Origin: Candidatus Krumholzibacteriota bacterium
GTDB lineage: Bacteria > Krumholzibacteriota > Krumholzibacteriia > Krumholzibacteriales > Krumholzibacteriaceae
Length of the DNA: 64,000 nt
Direction: 5' to 3'
Assembly: GCA_016932415.1 (NCBI GenBank)
Contig: JAFGCX010000026.1
Location: forward strand, 12,878-76,877
Part shown: piece by piece, positions 27,698 through 35,979 of the stretch
Layout: every line of letters starts with the position of its first letter
How positions within the stretch are numbered: position 1 is the stretch's first letter
Notes under the pieces: model-generated
Database searches by the model: none
Told to the model about the DNA's origin: nothing
Seen by the model: only the letters and a program-made list of their open reading frames with translations
Program-made: the position numbers and the translations under genes

Positions 27698-28024
27698 ATG
27701 AATATTCAGCACAAAGATCTTTCGGCGGGAAAGTGGAATGATATGACTATACCCGCGCAAATGGCGAATATAGGAAGCGAGGTCGGCAGGGCTATCAACT
27801 GGCGGAAAAAAGGTAACATGGAATACAGCCTGAAAGCTGCCGCGAGAGCTCTCGAACTGCTTGATCTGAGCCTCGATGCCGCCGTTTCCTATCCCGCGCT
27901 GAAGGAGTTTGCCCGTGTCAGGGAAGCATTGGTCGATTATTTCTATGGATCTAACGAGTATTCTTCCTCGGATCTCCTCTGGTTGAAATATTTTGATCAT
28001 TTCAACTACGCGGCCAGGAAATGA
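27698..28024 (+). CDS. Conserved helical protein of unknown function
   Basis: 108 residues, all helical by eye. Motifs such as WNDMTIPAQMANIGSEVGRA, LKAAARALELLDLSLD, KEFARVREALVDYF and YSSSDLLWLKYFDHFNYAAR are of a kind I recall in uncharacterised proteins of many phyla, but I cannot name the family. Start ATG at 27698 after a weak GGGATGG site. No signal peptide or membrane helix. A HEPN-like nucleotidyl-partner fold is possible but no R-x4-6-H motif is seen. Confidence 0.65.
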   Translation: MNIQHKDLSAGKWNDMTIPAQMANIGSEVGRAINWRKKGNMEYSLKAAARALELLDLSLDAAVSYPALKEFARVREALVDYFYGSNEYSSSDLLWLKYFDHFNYAARK

Positions 28025-28100
28025 GAGAGTGAAATAATCGGAGATCATGGTCCCGAGGCTTGCCATAATTGACATTTCAGTACTGCGAAAGGAGATATCG

Positions 28101-28820
28101 ATGAGACATTTGACTGTTTTGATACTGACGGTCATGCTGCTGCCGGTATCACTGGTGAGCGGCGAGCTTTCGCTCAGGCACAAGGCTCTGGCGACGATAG
28201 ATCTTCCAGTGCCTGCCCTGGACAGCGGGTATTCGATAGAAAAAGCCCTCCGGGAGCGCAGGTCGGTCAGGAAATACACAAGCGATCCCGTGACTCTTGA
28301 AGAAGTATCCCAGCTTCTCTGGGCGGCGTACGGTATCACCTATACGAGGGATGAAATGCCCGATTTCATTCGAGGCGGGTTAAAGACTGCGCCGTCAGCC
28401 GGGGCCCGCTATCCGCTCGAGATATACATGGTCGCGGGAAACGTCACAGGGCTTGAGGCGGGTATCTACTGGTATATCCCGGATGGGCACAAGCTGATAA
28501 AGCTCGCCTCCGGCGACATCCGGAGCGATCTTCAGGAGTCGTGCCTCGGTCAGAAGTTCGCCGGAGAGGCGCCGGCCTCGATCGTCTGGTCGGCGGTCTA
28601 TGAGCGATGCACCGAAAAATATGGCGACCGCGGCAGGGACAGGTATGTCTGCATGGACCTCGGCCACTCGGCCGAGAACGTATACCTTCAATGCGGATCT
28701 CTCGGACTCGGCACTTGCGCTATTGGCGCGTTTACCGACGAGTCGCTTAAGGCCGTGATGGGTATGACTGAAGAGGAAGTACCTCTATATGTAATGCCGG
28801 TGGGGAGGCTCACCAAGTAG
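28101..28820 (+). CDS. Exported SagB-type nitroreductase family oxidoreductase
   Basis: 239 residues from the ATG at 28101, which has AAGGAG seven bases upstream; the frame is open further upstream but without a signal. A clear signal peptide (MRHLTVLILTVMLLPVSLVSG) precedes a nitroreductase/SagB-type FMN domain: RRSVRKYTSDPVTLEEVSQL, SAGARYPLEIYMV, GAFTDESLKAVMGM. The family uses FMN to reduce nitro groups or, as in SagB and ThcOx, to oxidise peptide azolines. No azoline cyclodehydratase is nearby, so it is probably a stand-alone envelope reductase of unknown substrate. Export of a flavoenzyme raises the question of how FMN is acquired. Confidence 0.85.
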   Translation: MRHLTVLILTVMLLPVSLVSGELSLRHKALATIDLPVPALDSGYSIEKALRERRSVRKYTSDPVTLEEVSQLLWAAYGITYTRDEMPDFIRGGLKTAPSAGARYPLEIYMVAGNVTGLEAGIYWYIPDGHKLIKLASGDIRSDLQESCLGQKFAGEAPASIVWSAVYERCTEKYGDRGRDRYVCMDLGHSAENVYLQCGSLGLGTCAIGAFTDESLKAVMGMTEEEVPLYVMPVGRLTK

Positions 28821-28875
28821 ATTGAAAATAGTTCCGACTACTCATCAGGCAATGGTTTAAATCGATTGCGCCGGG

Positions 28876-28904
28876 TTGCTTTTTGTCCTTTGTCTTATTA
28901 TATT
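28876..28904 (+). promoter_or_regulatory. Promoter candidate for tonB-like gene at 29002
   Basis: TTGCTT (28876-28881), 17-base spacer, TATATT (28899-28904). Start point expected near 28911, giving a leader of about 90 bases. Confidence 0.4.
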
Positions 28905-29001
28905 GATAACGGGCCCCACGAAAAACTTATCCACTTCCTTATTGTGATCGTACCAGAGATCGATAACTTACCCCACCATGGCGTTTTCAGTGGAGGTCGA
29001 A

Positions 29002-29622
29002 ATGGATACCGTTCACACAAGACTAAGGCGAAAATACAATACGTATCTGCTCGATGCTTTATTTGCCGCTCTTGTCCTGCACTTTCTCATATTCTACCTT
29101 ATCCCTCCTTTTGAGTTTACTCCGTACAGGCCTTTTGAAGACTGGACCACCGTAATCGTCGATCTTCCCGACCCGGTTCCTGAGATCGAGGATCCTGATA
29201 TTATAAAAGAGCCTGCAATCAAACCTGTTCCCCTCATCAGTGATGAGACAGGGGATGATCCCGTAGATATTCCGATCACTTCTCCCGACAAGATCAGCAG
29301 TATGGTCTTCACGGCGATGCCTGTTCAGGAGAAACAGGAATTTATAGCGTGGGACCGGATGCCCGTGCTTCTGAAATATTTTTCACCTGTCTACCCGCGT
29401 CTGGCCAGGGAAGGTGGGATCGAGGGCACAGTCCTTCTGAGAGTGGCGATTGCTGCTGACGGGAGGGTCGAGGCTGCTTCGATCATCCATTCCAATGTCA
29501 CACCTTCCATGGAAAAGGCAGCTCTGACGGCTGTAATGAAATTCGAATTCGAACCGGCAATGCAGGCACACGTCGCCGTAAGATCGCTTATGGCAGTTCC
29601 GATAACGTTCAGACTGCATTGA
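29002..29622 (+). CDS. TonB-family protein (orphan)
   Basis: 206 residues from the ATG at 29002, with GGAGG five bases upstream. One N-terminal membrane helix (LLDALFAALVLHFLIFYLI), a proline/aspartate-rich periplasmic linker (PDPVPEIEDPDIIKEPAIKP) and a C-terminal TonB domain (about 120-205) with YPRLAREGGIEGTVLLRVAI, GRVEAASIIHS and FEFEPAM. It should couple inner-membrane energy to an outer-membrane transporter, but no ExbB/ExbD or receptor gene is adjacent; the ExbB/ExbD pair at 36887-37959 may serve it. Confidence 0.85.
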   Translation: MDTVHTRLRRKYNTYLLDALFAALVLHFLIFYLIPPFEFTPYRPFEDWTTVIVDLPDPVPEIEDPDIIKEPAIKPVPLISDETGDDPVDIPITSPDKISSMVFTAMPVQEKQEFIAWDRMPVLLKYFSPVYPRLAREGGIEGTVLLRVAIAADGRVEAASIIHSNVTPSMEKAALTAVMKFEFEPAMQAHVAVRSLMAVPITFRLH

Positions 29623-29760
29623 TCGGTACAGGCCGCGCCAGCACAACAGAGATCAGCATCACGGGAACGCACATACTATTAAATGTTATTATCGCTTACG
29701 ATCGTGAATGATACAATGCGCCTGCTTGAATCAATAATATCAATTCCCTTGAAGACAGAA

Positions 29761-29980
29761 AAAAGAGCAATAAGGACCCTGTGGATAGTGCTTGATGAAC
29801 TTGACCTGATGTGGATACATCTCGAGCGCTCACGGAAACAGCCTGAGGGCCCTGGTCAAATATCTCGATCAGGTCTCGGACGAACAGATAGCCGATATCG
29901 AGATACCGACCGGTACACCACTCGTGTACGAGCTGGACGAAGAGCTCAACCCGATGAAGCACTACTATGTGCGTCGATGA
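29761..29980 (+). pseudogene. gpmA: Remnant of phosphoglycerate mutase gene (gpmA), internally deleted
   Basis: Two pieces of 2,3-bisphosphoglycerate-dependent phosphoglycerate mutase survive. Frame 1, 29761-29817, reads [19 protein letters not shown], normally about residues 60-80 of the enzyme. From about 29819 the next frame reads [17 protein letters not shown] and continues through [20 protein letters not shown] to a TGA at 29978-29980, normally about residue 180 to the end. About 100 codons are missing between them, including the SWRLNERHYG active-site region, and the frames do not match. No N-terminal LVLRHGES segment is seen upstream. Clearly a dead gene; identification is strong because both pieces are highly conserved. 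Confidence 0.85.
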
Positions 29981-30068
29981 TTCAGAAAGATTGACCAAAG
30001 AGTGATGTATGGGATTATTCCAGCCGCACGAATCAGTCAGACTGAGAAGCCTTTCTACAGGATAGCAA
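29981..30068. other. Spacer after gpmA remnant
   Basis: Short non-coding gap between the pseudogene and the convergent flippase-like gene. The whole gene-free interval 29623-30068 holds only the gpmA remnant; the part before it (29623-29760) shows no recognisable protein. Confidence 0.4.
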
Positions 30069-31094
30069 TCATCCGTTTTGATCCGGGGATAGACTTTGCA
30101 CCTCTTTCACTCCCGCTGAAGCGGAAATGAAGAGAGGCAGCAGCAGAGCTAGCAGAAAACAGATCAGCTCGACCAGGGTCATCAGTATCCTCGAAGCGAG
30201 TACAAGAGAGATCAGCGCCGCAGCGGAAGGAAATACCGGGCCCAGGCCGAACGCGAGGATTGATTCCCGCACACCTATTCCCGCGGGTACAAGGAGCATG
30301 AAAAATCCTATCACCCAGGCGGCTGCAAAGACTCCGGTGACCACAGGGAACAGGTCGGCATTGATATCGGAAAAATTACCTGCCAGGACAAGGAACCCCG
30401 CCGCCCAGAGCAGAAAGGTCGCCATATTTCCCGCCATGACCGCGAGCATCACTCTATACCGGGGCCTTCTTTCTATACCAGGCCTGCGCATCATGGCAAG
30501 AACGAAGTTGGACGCCCTGAAAAAGATACCGGGGTGGCAGAGGGCGATCCCCACGACAAGCATCGCTGCCATCAGGAAGAGATTGGTCCCCTGGATGAAA
30601 ATGCTCCGGGAAAGCAGGAGCATCACTCCCGCAATAAGAACCCCACCGAGCTGAAACCAGAGTATCTCCACGATGACTGCCATGCCTGTCATCGGGATCA
30701 TCTCCCTGTCGCGCGCCGAGAGATAGGCCTTGCCGGCGACCGACCATAATTTGCCCGGTATATACCTGCCCATCCAGGCTATGGCAGAGACCCGGAACGC
30801 CCGCGATACCGGTATACGCTGACCGGTCAGCTCGTAGAGCATCGGAGCCCAGAGGCAGGCGCGGAGAATATATCCTGAAAATACCAATGTGGCTGAGACA
30901 ACGGCTGTTTTCCAGCTGATATCCCAATGGCCTGTAGAGAGATCACTCCAGTTCCTCCGCACGTACCCGTACCAGAAGTATATGACTGCCGCCATTATCG
31001 CTACCTTGGCGAAAAGGATCAATCCGGCCTTCCAGCGCGGCTGCCTGCGAGCAGAAGGGACAGTCTCATTTTCATTATTGGTTTTTGTATTCAT
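30069..31094 (-). CDS. Lysylphosphatidylglycerol synthase TM-region/flippase-like protein
   Basis: 341 residues, eight or so membrane helices, with the motifs of the UPF0104/AglD/MprF-membrane family: AFRVSAIAWMGRYIPGKLW, PAGIGVRESIL near the C-terminus. Members flip or transfer lipid-linked groups or act with cell-surface glycan synthesis. It overlaps the upstream pyruvyltransferase-like gene by 20 bases, so it is translationally coupled to it. The soluble aminoacyl-transferase domain of MprF is absent. Confidence 0.85.
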   Translation of the reverse strand: MNTKTNNENETVPSARRQPRWKAGLILFAKVAIMAAVIYFWYGYVRRNWSDLSTGHWDISWKTAVVSATLVFSGYILRACLWAPMLYELTGQRIPVSRAFRVSAIAWMGRYIPGKLWSVAGKAYLSARDREMIPMTGMAVIVEILWFQLGGVLIAGVMLLLSRSIFIQGTNLFLMAAMLVVGIALCHPGIFFRASNFVLAMMRRPGIERRPRYRVMLAVMAGNMATFLLWAAGFLVLAGNFSDINADLFPVVTGVFAAAWVIGFFMLLVPAGIGVRESILAFGLGPVFPSAAALISLVLASRILMTLVELICFLLALLLPLFISASAGVKEVQSLSPDQNG

Positions 31095-32334
31095 CTAGAA
31101 GAAGGTCCCCACCTTTGACCAGCCTTCCAGCGACGAGGTGCATATTCATTGATGACGCTTTTACCCGTTCTATATTGGCACTGATCTTTTCCCTGATCTT
31201 TTCGCTGTCAAGGACGACCTTCTCAAATCCTTTTATTAGATTATCGCCGGATATTTCACGGCTGTCGTTATAATATTCCTGCAGATCGAATTCTTCGAGG
31301 ACTTCCCTGTATTTCTGGCATCCCCATCCGAAGACCGTGACGGGGACACCGGCGCATAGCGAGGAGATCATTGAATGAAATCTCGATGCCACGTAATAAT
31401 CGGCCAGACCCACTACGACTCTGAGCTGCTTGCAGTCGTAAGGTTCCTTGACGACGTGGATACCCTCTGTCGAATCGAGCATCTCGAGGATATCGGCTAC
31501 GGTGAAGAGGTCGTTGTTATGTCTGAGCCTGCTTTTCTCTCTCATGCTGTGGGGGACAAGGAGGACAAAGTACCCTTTTGAACGGAGGTGTTCGATAAGC
31601 GCGGCAAAACTTCCATTATGATCTATACCGTGTTTCCTGCACTTTCGCTCGACTATGGAGTTGATCGAAAGTCCAACGACTTTTTTACCGGCAAGTATCG
31701 AAGCGTATTTTTCCCTGATTCTTTTTTCAACTTCTTCAGGAATTTGGAGAGTAAAGGCTGAATCGGTAAAATAGATGGCGTTGGTCACGCCTGTCCCACG
31801 CACGTTTTCAAGGCTTTCCCTGCCTCTTGCCACGACAATCGATATTTTTGGCAGAAATATCCTGCAGGCAAGCCTGTTATACCACTTTCCGAATGGTCCA
31901 AGGGTCTGCGAATACATCATCGATCTCTTGCCGAGGATTATGGCTGGTATGAGACACGCCACGTTGTAGACTATCTTCACGGGCTGTTCATCACTGAATG
32001 TCGTTCCACCGATTATCAGTACGGCGTCGCTGGAGAAGAGGGCTTTCATGGCTTCTCCACGTCCCGGGAAGGGGATACGGAAGAAGGAGAGGAACCTGCG
32101 CAATATGCAGAGAGGAATGATCTTCAGGACAAGGTTTCGCGGAGTTCCGTCGAAGAGCCTCACACCGGGGGTCCTGGGAAATTCGCTGTCATCTCCGGGG
32201 TATACTGTGAATATATTGAAATCACACCCTTCCGGCCCGTGGGAGAGGTTGTCGATCGCGCTTTCGAGCATAGATGCGGCGCCCCTGTTTCCAGTTCTCG
32301 AAACGGCAAATACTGAAACCGATGATCTTGCCAT
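31075..32334 (-). CDS. Polysaccharide pyruvyltransferase family protein
   Basis: 419 residues from the ATG at 32332-32334 (an adjacent TTG at 32337 is less likely); AAGGA lies upstream. The pyruvyltransferase (CsaB/WcaK-like) fold is shown by the N-terminal SRTGNRGAASMLESAI, DAVLIIGGTTFSDEQP, the central SQTLGPFG and ARGRESLENVRG, and the C-terminal YYVASRFHSMISSLCAGVPV. Enzymes of this family add ketal-linked pyruvate from PEP to sugars of exopolysaccharide or wall polymers. With the FrhB-like gene upstream and the flippase-like gene downstream it forms a surface-glycan group. Confidence 0.88.
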   Translation of the reverse strand: MARSSVSVFAVSRTGNRGAASMLESAIDNLSHGPEGCDFNIFTVYPGDDSEFPRTPGVRLFDGTPRNLVLKIIPLCILRRFLSFFRIPFPGRGEAMKALFSSDAVLIIGGTTFSDEQPVKIVYNVACLIPAIILGKRSMMYSQTLGPFGKWYNRLACRIFLPKISIVVARGRESLENVRGTGVTNAIYFTDSAFTLQIPEEVEKRIREKYASILAGKKVVGLSINSIVERKCRKHGIDHNGSFAALIEHLRSKGYFVLLVPHSMREKSRLRHNNDLFTVADILEMLDSTEGIHVVKEPYDCKQLRVVVGLADYYVASRFHSMISSLCAGVPVTVFGWGCQKYREVLEEFDLQEYYNDSREISGDNLIKGFEKVVLDSEKIREKISANIERVKASSMNMHLVAGRLVKGGDLLLDEYKNQ

Positions 32335-32351
32335 CAAAAATCCTTCTCCCG

Positions 32352-33428
32352 CTATTTTTCGACCGCAGCGCCGATAAAGATACGTGATAATGCCTTTACA
32401 GCTATTGCCTCAAGCCGTATGATCCACGGCGGAAACCCGAAAAGCAACCTTCGCCCTTGCACCGTTCTTGACAATCGGTTGTTGGTAAATATTATAGTCC
32501 ATGCGAGGGAATGGAAGATATTAAAAAAGCCGCTTAAACTGATCTCTGACCTGCTTCCCGTAAACCTGGCTGCCACGACGCGCGCCCCCGTCCGGTTGCT
32601 GAAAGCTTCGATCGCCGAGAAAGATCTCCTGTATCGCTTCGTCCCGAAATATTCCGCTGTAACGGTCTTTTTATTCACCATCTTATTCATCAGGAAGGTT
32701 CCCGCCTCTGTCCAGCAGACGTACGCTGAGTGCTTGATATCCTTCTTCCTGTATTCTCCCGTGAAGATATCCCCCACTGCGATATCGGCATCGGCGGCGA
32801 GATGTTCATCGCACCACAGGCATCGTGGCATCAGGTCGATGCCGGCTATCCTGTAGCTGTTCAACATCGCGAAGGGGATCGTCGTGGAATCTCCGTCAGT
32901 GAGGTCGATGATGACTTCACCGCTTACATGCCCCCTCCGGACACTGACAGAGGTGACTTCAGAAGTTGTTATGCCGTATTTGCAAAAAAAATCATCGTAT
33001 AGTGAACCGTTCACCGTTCCACGGCAGAAAAGGCCTATGATATACCGTATTCTTTTTTTCAGGCCGGGTCTTGTCGAAAGGTATTCCCGAAGGGCGCGTA
33101 CCTGGCAGGGCAGCGCGACAACAGCGAATCTGCCCTCTTTATCCCCGAGGCGCGCAGCTTCCTTAAGGACCGGAGTCTCTATATAAGAACTTCCAGCGCA
33201 TCGAAGAACAGAATCCCTGTCAGTGGCAAGTTCTGTCTGCCCTTTGATATGGCCATCGATCGAGACTATCCTTGATACGAGAGCGCCATCGATCTCGCCA
33301 GACTCGATCAGATCGATGAGGATAGCAGAGACAATCCCTCCCGAGGAGGCCGGGGCGCGGATGCCGGCTTCTGTGGCATAACCGGCGTAAATCTCTGCCC
33401 TGTTTATAGTTCCATCGACTTTATCCAT
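32352..33428 (-). CDS. Coenzyme F420 hydrogenase/dehydrogenase beta-subunit-like (FrhB/FdhB)
   Basis: 358 residues, ATG at 33426-33428 with CGGAG upstream. N-terminal FrhB domain (GYATEAGIRAPASSGGIVSA, LPCQVRALREYLSTRP) and C-terminal FrhB domain with Cys residues in GLFCRGT and MPRCLWCDEH that could hold an iron-sulfur cluster. In methanogens FrhB binds FAD and F420; in bacterial surface-polysaccharide clusters homologues accompany pyruvyltransferases and are thought to reduce or modify sugars. The neighbourhood here fits the second use. It stops 17 bases before the pyruvyltransferase start codon. Confidence 0.85.
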   Translation of the reverse strand: MDKVDGTINRAEIYAGYATEAGIRAPASSGGIVSAILIDLIESGEIDGALVSRIVSIDGHIKGQTELATDRDSVLRCAGSSYIETPVLKEAARLGDKEGRFAVVALPCQVRALREYLSTRPGLKKRIRYIIGLFCRGTVNGSLYDDFFCKYGITTSEVTSVSVRRGHVSGEVIIDLTDGDSTTIPFAMLNSYRIAGIDLMPRCLWCDEHLAADADIAVGDIFTGEYRKKDIKHSAYVCWTEAGTFLMNKMVNKKTVTAEYFGTKRYRRSFSAIEAFSNRTGARVVAARFTGSRSEISLSGFFNIFHSLAWTIIFTNNRLSRTVQGRRLLFGFPPWIIRLEAIAVKALSRIFIGAAVEK

Positions 33429-33558
33429 TTTTCTCCGAATCCTTCAGGACAAGTTTCCCGATACGATCGTAATCGAGGCCTGACGTAAAGTCCACTTGCA
33501 TTTTCAAATTACCCGCTATCGGTTTTTTATTAATAATCATTACCAAATAATATTTTTA

Positions 33559-33587
33559 TTGAATAATGTTTTATCCTGTGATATAGT
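33559..33587 (+). promoter_or_regulatory. Promoter candidate for exported protein gene
   Basis: TTGAAT (33559-33564), 17-base spacer, TATAGT (33582-33587) in an AT-rich stretch. Leader about 65 bases before the ATG at 33660. Confidence 0.5.
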
Positions 33588-33659
33588 TTCACATACTCGC
33601 CAGGAATGGTGCCGAGGCACCTGTGCAAAGGACATCTAACATTTTCTGGAGGTTGTTAT

Positions 33660-34376
33660 ATGAGACTGTCTGGTATAGTCTTATCGTTCTTCTCGGTTCT
33701 TCTCCTTTCAGGCATGGTAAACGCGGGCGCTCCGATTGATGGAAATTATCAATCGACCGATCTCGGTGGTCCGGTATACGTTGGGCGCTATTCCGAGGGC
33801 TGGGATTCTGGTGGCAGCGCGTTTTTGGTCGGTACGACGTTGAACGCGCAATCCTGGAGTGGGACTGAACTCGCGACACAGTGGAAGTACTGGTGCGGAA
33901 CTGAAACAGGCCCCGCGGTAGTATTGACCAATTTTGTCAACGCAAGTGGAAACGGTACAAAGACATTCATGAAAACGTTCAGCGGGGGGTATATCTGGCT
34001 GAGCGGATCGGGTCCATGGGCCAATGGAGATCCCGAATATATCGGCACGATCAATTACTATGTCGAATTCGAGACTGTCTCGTACACCAACTGGGTCCCT
34101 GTAGCGGCGACGACAAATACGCAGGCCAACGCAAGTTTTGACGAGTATCCCAATCTGTGCATGGCTTTTTACATCGGTAACGGATCGAGGGTCGCCACGA
34201 CCGAGATCGGGGAGACGATCCCCGCCGGTTACCCGGAGTTTCTTGATACCGATTGTAACGCTACCCGGACTGAAGGGGCTGTCTGGGATTTCTTCTCAGT
34301 CACCCTCTCGATCGTCGATTGCGCTGTCGATACCGAGGATGCCAGCTGGGGCAAGATAAAATCGTTGCACGAATAG
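33660..34376 (+). CDS. Exported protein of unknown function
   Basis: 238 residues from the ATG at 33660 with GGAGG seven bases upstream. A signal peptide (LSGIVLSFFSVLLLSGMVNAG) precedes a soluble, aromatic- and glycine-rich, beta-type region with four scattered cysteines that may form disulfides. No domain recognised; the regular spacing of Gly, Trp and Thr suggests a beta-sandwich. No membrane anchor. A strong stem-loop follows the stop codon, so it is probably a single transcript. Confidence 0.7.
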   Translation: MRLSGIVLSFFSVLLLSGMVNAGAPIDGNYQSTDLGGPVYVGRYSEGWDSGGSAFLVGTTLNAQSWSGTELATQWKYWCGTETGPAVVLTNFVNASGNGTKTFMKTFSGGYIWLSGSGPWANGDPEYIGTINYYVEFETVSYTNWVPVAATTNTQANASFDEYPNLCMAFYIGNGSRVATTEIGETIPAGYPEFLDTDCNATRTEGAVWDFFSVTLSIVDCAVDTEDASWGKIKSLHE

Positions 34377-34412
34377 TCGCAACGGGTACGATACAAAAGT
34401 TGAGTGAAGATG

Positions 34413-34440
34413 GAAGACCCGGCAGTTTTGCCGGGTCTTC
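34413..34440 (+). terminator. Stem-loop after exported protein gene
   Basis: Perfect 12-bp stem GAAGACCCGGCA (34413-34424) / TGCCGGGTCTTC (34429-34440) with a GTTT loop. The downstream bases ACTTTG give only a weak U-tract. AGTGAAGA at 34403-34410 could instead pair with TCTTCACT at 34436-34443, a possible alternative fold. Confidence 0.6.
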
Positions 34441-34577
34441 ACTTTGTCGACCATCCGCACCGAGCTGCTCCGGGTATCGAACGTCCTTACGCTCAATATG
34501 AGCTTTCATTGCATCGACTTTTCAAGCATCATAGGGAAAACGGAGAAAAAGCAGCTGGAGCTGGCAGGGAGGCTGAC

Positions 34578-35831
34578 ATGAGAAAAAGTTATCTATCGTT
34601 TTCAGGCAGGATCATCATGGCGGTATTTCTGGCCGTCGCTTACTGTGTCGATGATTCAGTGGGAGAGCTCAAGCACCAGATCACACCTCTATTCGAATAT
34701 GGAGACAGCCTTGCGGTCAAAGGGGTCGAAATATTCGATAATATCATTTATTTTCCCGTCCTGGTCAACGGCTCGGCGCCATTTATGTTCGTTCTCGATA
34801 CCGGCGCGGGAAATCTCTCCGCGTTCGACCAGGGTGAAGCAGATATGCTTGGCGTTAAGTCAACGATCATCGGGGAAGGGGGAGGAGCTGGAGAGGAGAT
34901 CGTCAGCTTCGGCCTTACTGATTCAGTGACCATATCCCTGCGGGGTCTTTCATTTGAGAACCGTCCCCTGGTGACTGTTCCCCTCAGGAGGCTCGACGCG
35001 CACTGGGGTAAGCGTAAGGATGGCCTGATCGGCGGCGATCTTCTTTCAACACTTGTCACAACAATAGATTATGAGAATGCGCAGGTAGTCTTCCACGACG
35101 CGGCTGCTTATCAATACATGGGCCCCGGCGAACGGATCCCGGTTATGATCGAAAACAATTTTCTTATGGTGGATGCCGAAGTGTTCACCTATGGCGCGAA
35201 AGATCATCTGGACGCGTTGTTTATGATCGATACTGGCGTGCGGCTTTCGACCTTCAACAGTCCCTACTCGAGAAAACATGGTCTCGCCGAACAAAGCCCT
35301 GGAACGCTCTCGGGGATGATCGGTTATGGTATGGGGGGCGCGGCCGGTGGGGTTGCCGGCCGGGTCAGTGGGATCCGAATCGGTTCGATCCTCATGGAAG
35401 ACCCTGTCATTTCTTTTTCGACAGATAACAGCGGAATACTCGCCGATACAAGTTTCGCGGGGATAATCGGTGCCGATATCCTGAGCCGGTTCACTGTTGT
35501 TTTCGATTACAGCCGGTCGGAGATATTTCTCGAAAAAAACAACCGCTTCGCTGATCCGTTCGAGTTCGACATGTGCGGAATCAGGTTCAGTATGGATGGT
35601 CAGTGCTTCAACTTTCTGAATGTGTTTTCTGTTTTCAAGGATTCTCCCGCGGCCATGGCGGGGATCGAAAGTGGAGACATTGTAAGGAAGATCGACGGGA
35701 TCGAGGCTGGAGATTTCACATGGGAGGAGCTCCGCGACTATCTGCGGCGTGATGGGAAGAAAGTCCGTTTTACGATCGAACGGGATGGCAGGTTGCGCGA
35801 TGTCGCCGTACGATTGAAGAGGATCGTTTGA
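34578..35831 (+). CDS. Exported retropepsin-like aspartic protease with PDZ domain
   Basis: 417 residues from the ATG at 34578 (GGGAGG five bases upstream). A signal peptide (SFSGRIIMAVFLAVAYCV) is followed by two aspartyl-protease lobes, each with a catalytic-type motif: Asp74 in VLDTGAGN and Asp218 in MIDTGVRL, each with a hydrophobic GIIGADIL/GLIGGDLL partner segment. A C-terminal PDZ domain (about 330-415) has PAAMAGIESGDIVRKIDG. Bacterial members are poorly characterised periplasmic proteases. The two-lobe single-chain form resembles pepsin rather than the one-lobe retroviral dimer. The frame extends upstream to 34404 across the stem-loop, which is not used. Confidence 0.85.
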   Translation: MRKSYLSFSGRIIMAVFLAVAYCVDDSVGELKHQITPLFEYGDSLAVKGVEIFDNIIYFPVLVNGSAPFMFVLDTGAGNLSAFDQGEADMLGVKSTIIGEGGGAGEEIVSFGLTDSVTISLRGLSFENRPLVTVPLRRLDAHWGKRKDGLIGGDLLSTLVTTIDYENAQVVFHDAAAYQYMGPGERIPVMIENNFLMVDAEVFTYGAKDHLDALFMIDTGVRLSTFNSPYSRKHGLAEQSPGTLSGMIGYGMGGAAGGVAGRVSGIRIGSILMEDPVISFSTDNSGILADTSFAGIIGADILSRFTVVFDYSRSEIFLEKNNRFADPFEFDMCGIRFSMDGQCFNFLNVFSVFKDSPAAMAGIESGDIVRKIDGIEAGDFTWEELRDYLRRDGKKVRFTIERDGRLRDVAVRLKRIV

Positions 35832-35979
35832 CCGGACCGCGCGATCAATCGTGGGATTTTCCGGAAAATGGAGCGGTATTGCGGTTAAAAATGAAACATC
35901 GTTGTAACTTGCGTGTTTAATATTGCGACTGATTCAATGAAGGCTGGTCGGGCGTTCCACTGCTCCGGAAGATGACAGA

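Noticed and set aside
29683-29994. 103-codon plus-strand frame as a real gene
   Set aside because: Its middle is one gpmA fragment and its end is the other fragment read in the wrong frame; it is part of a pseudogene.
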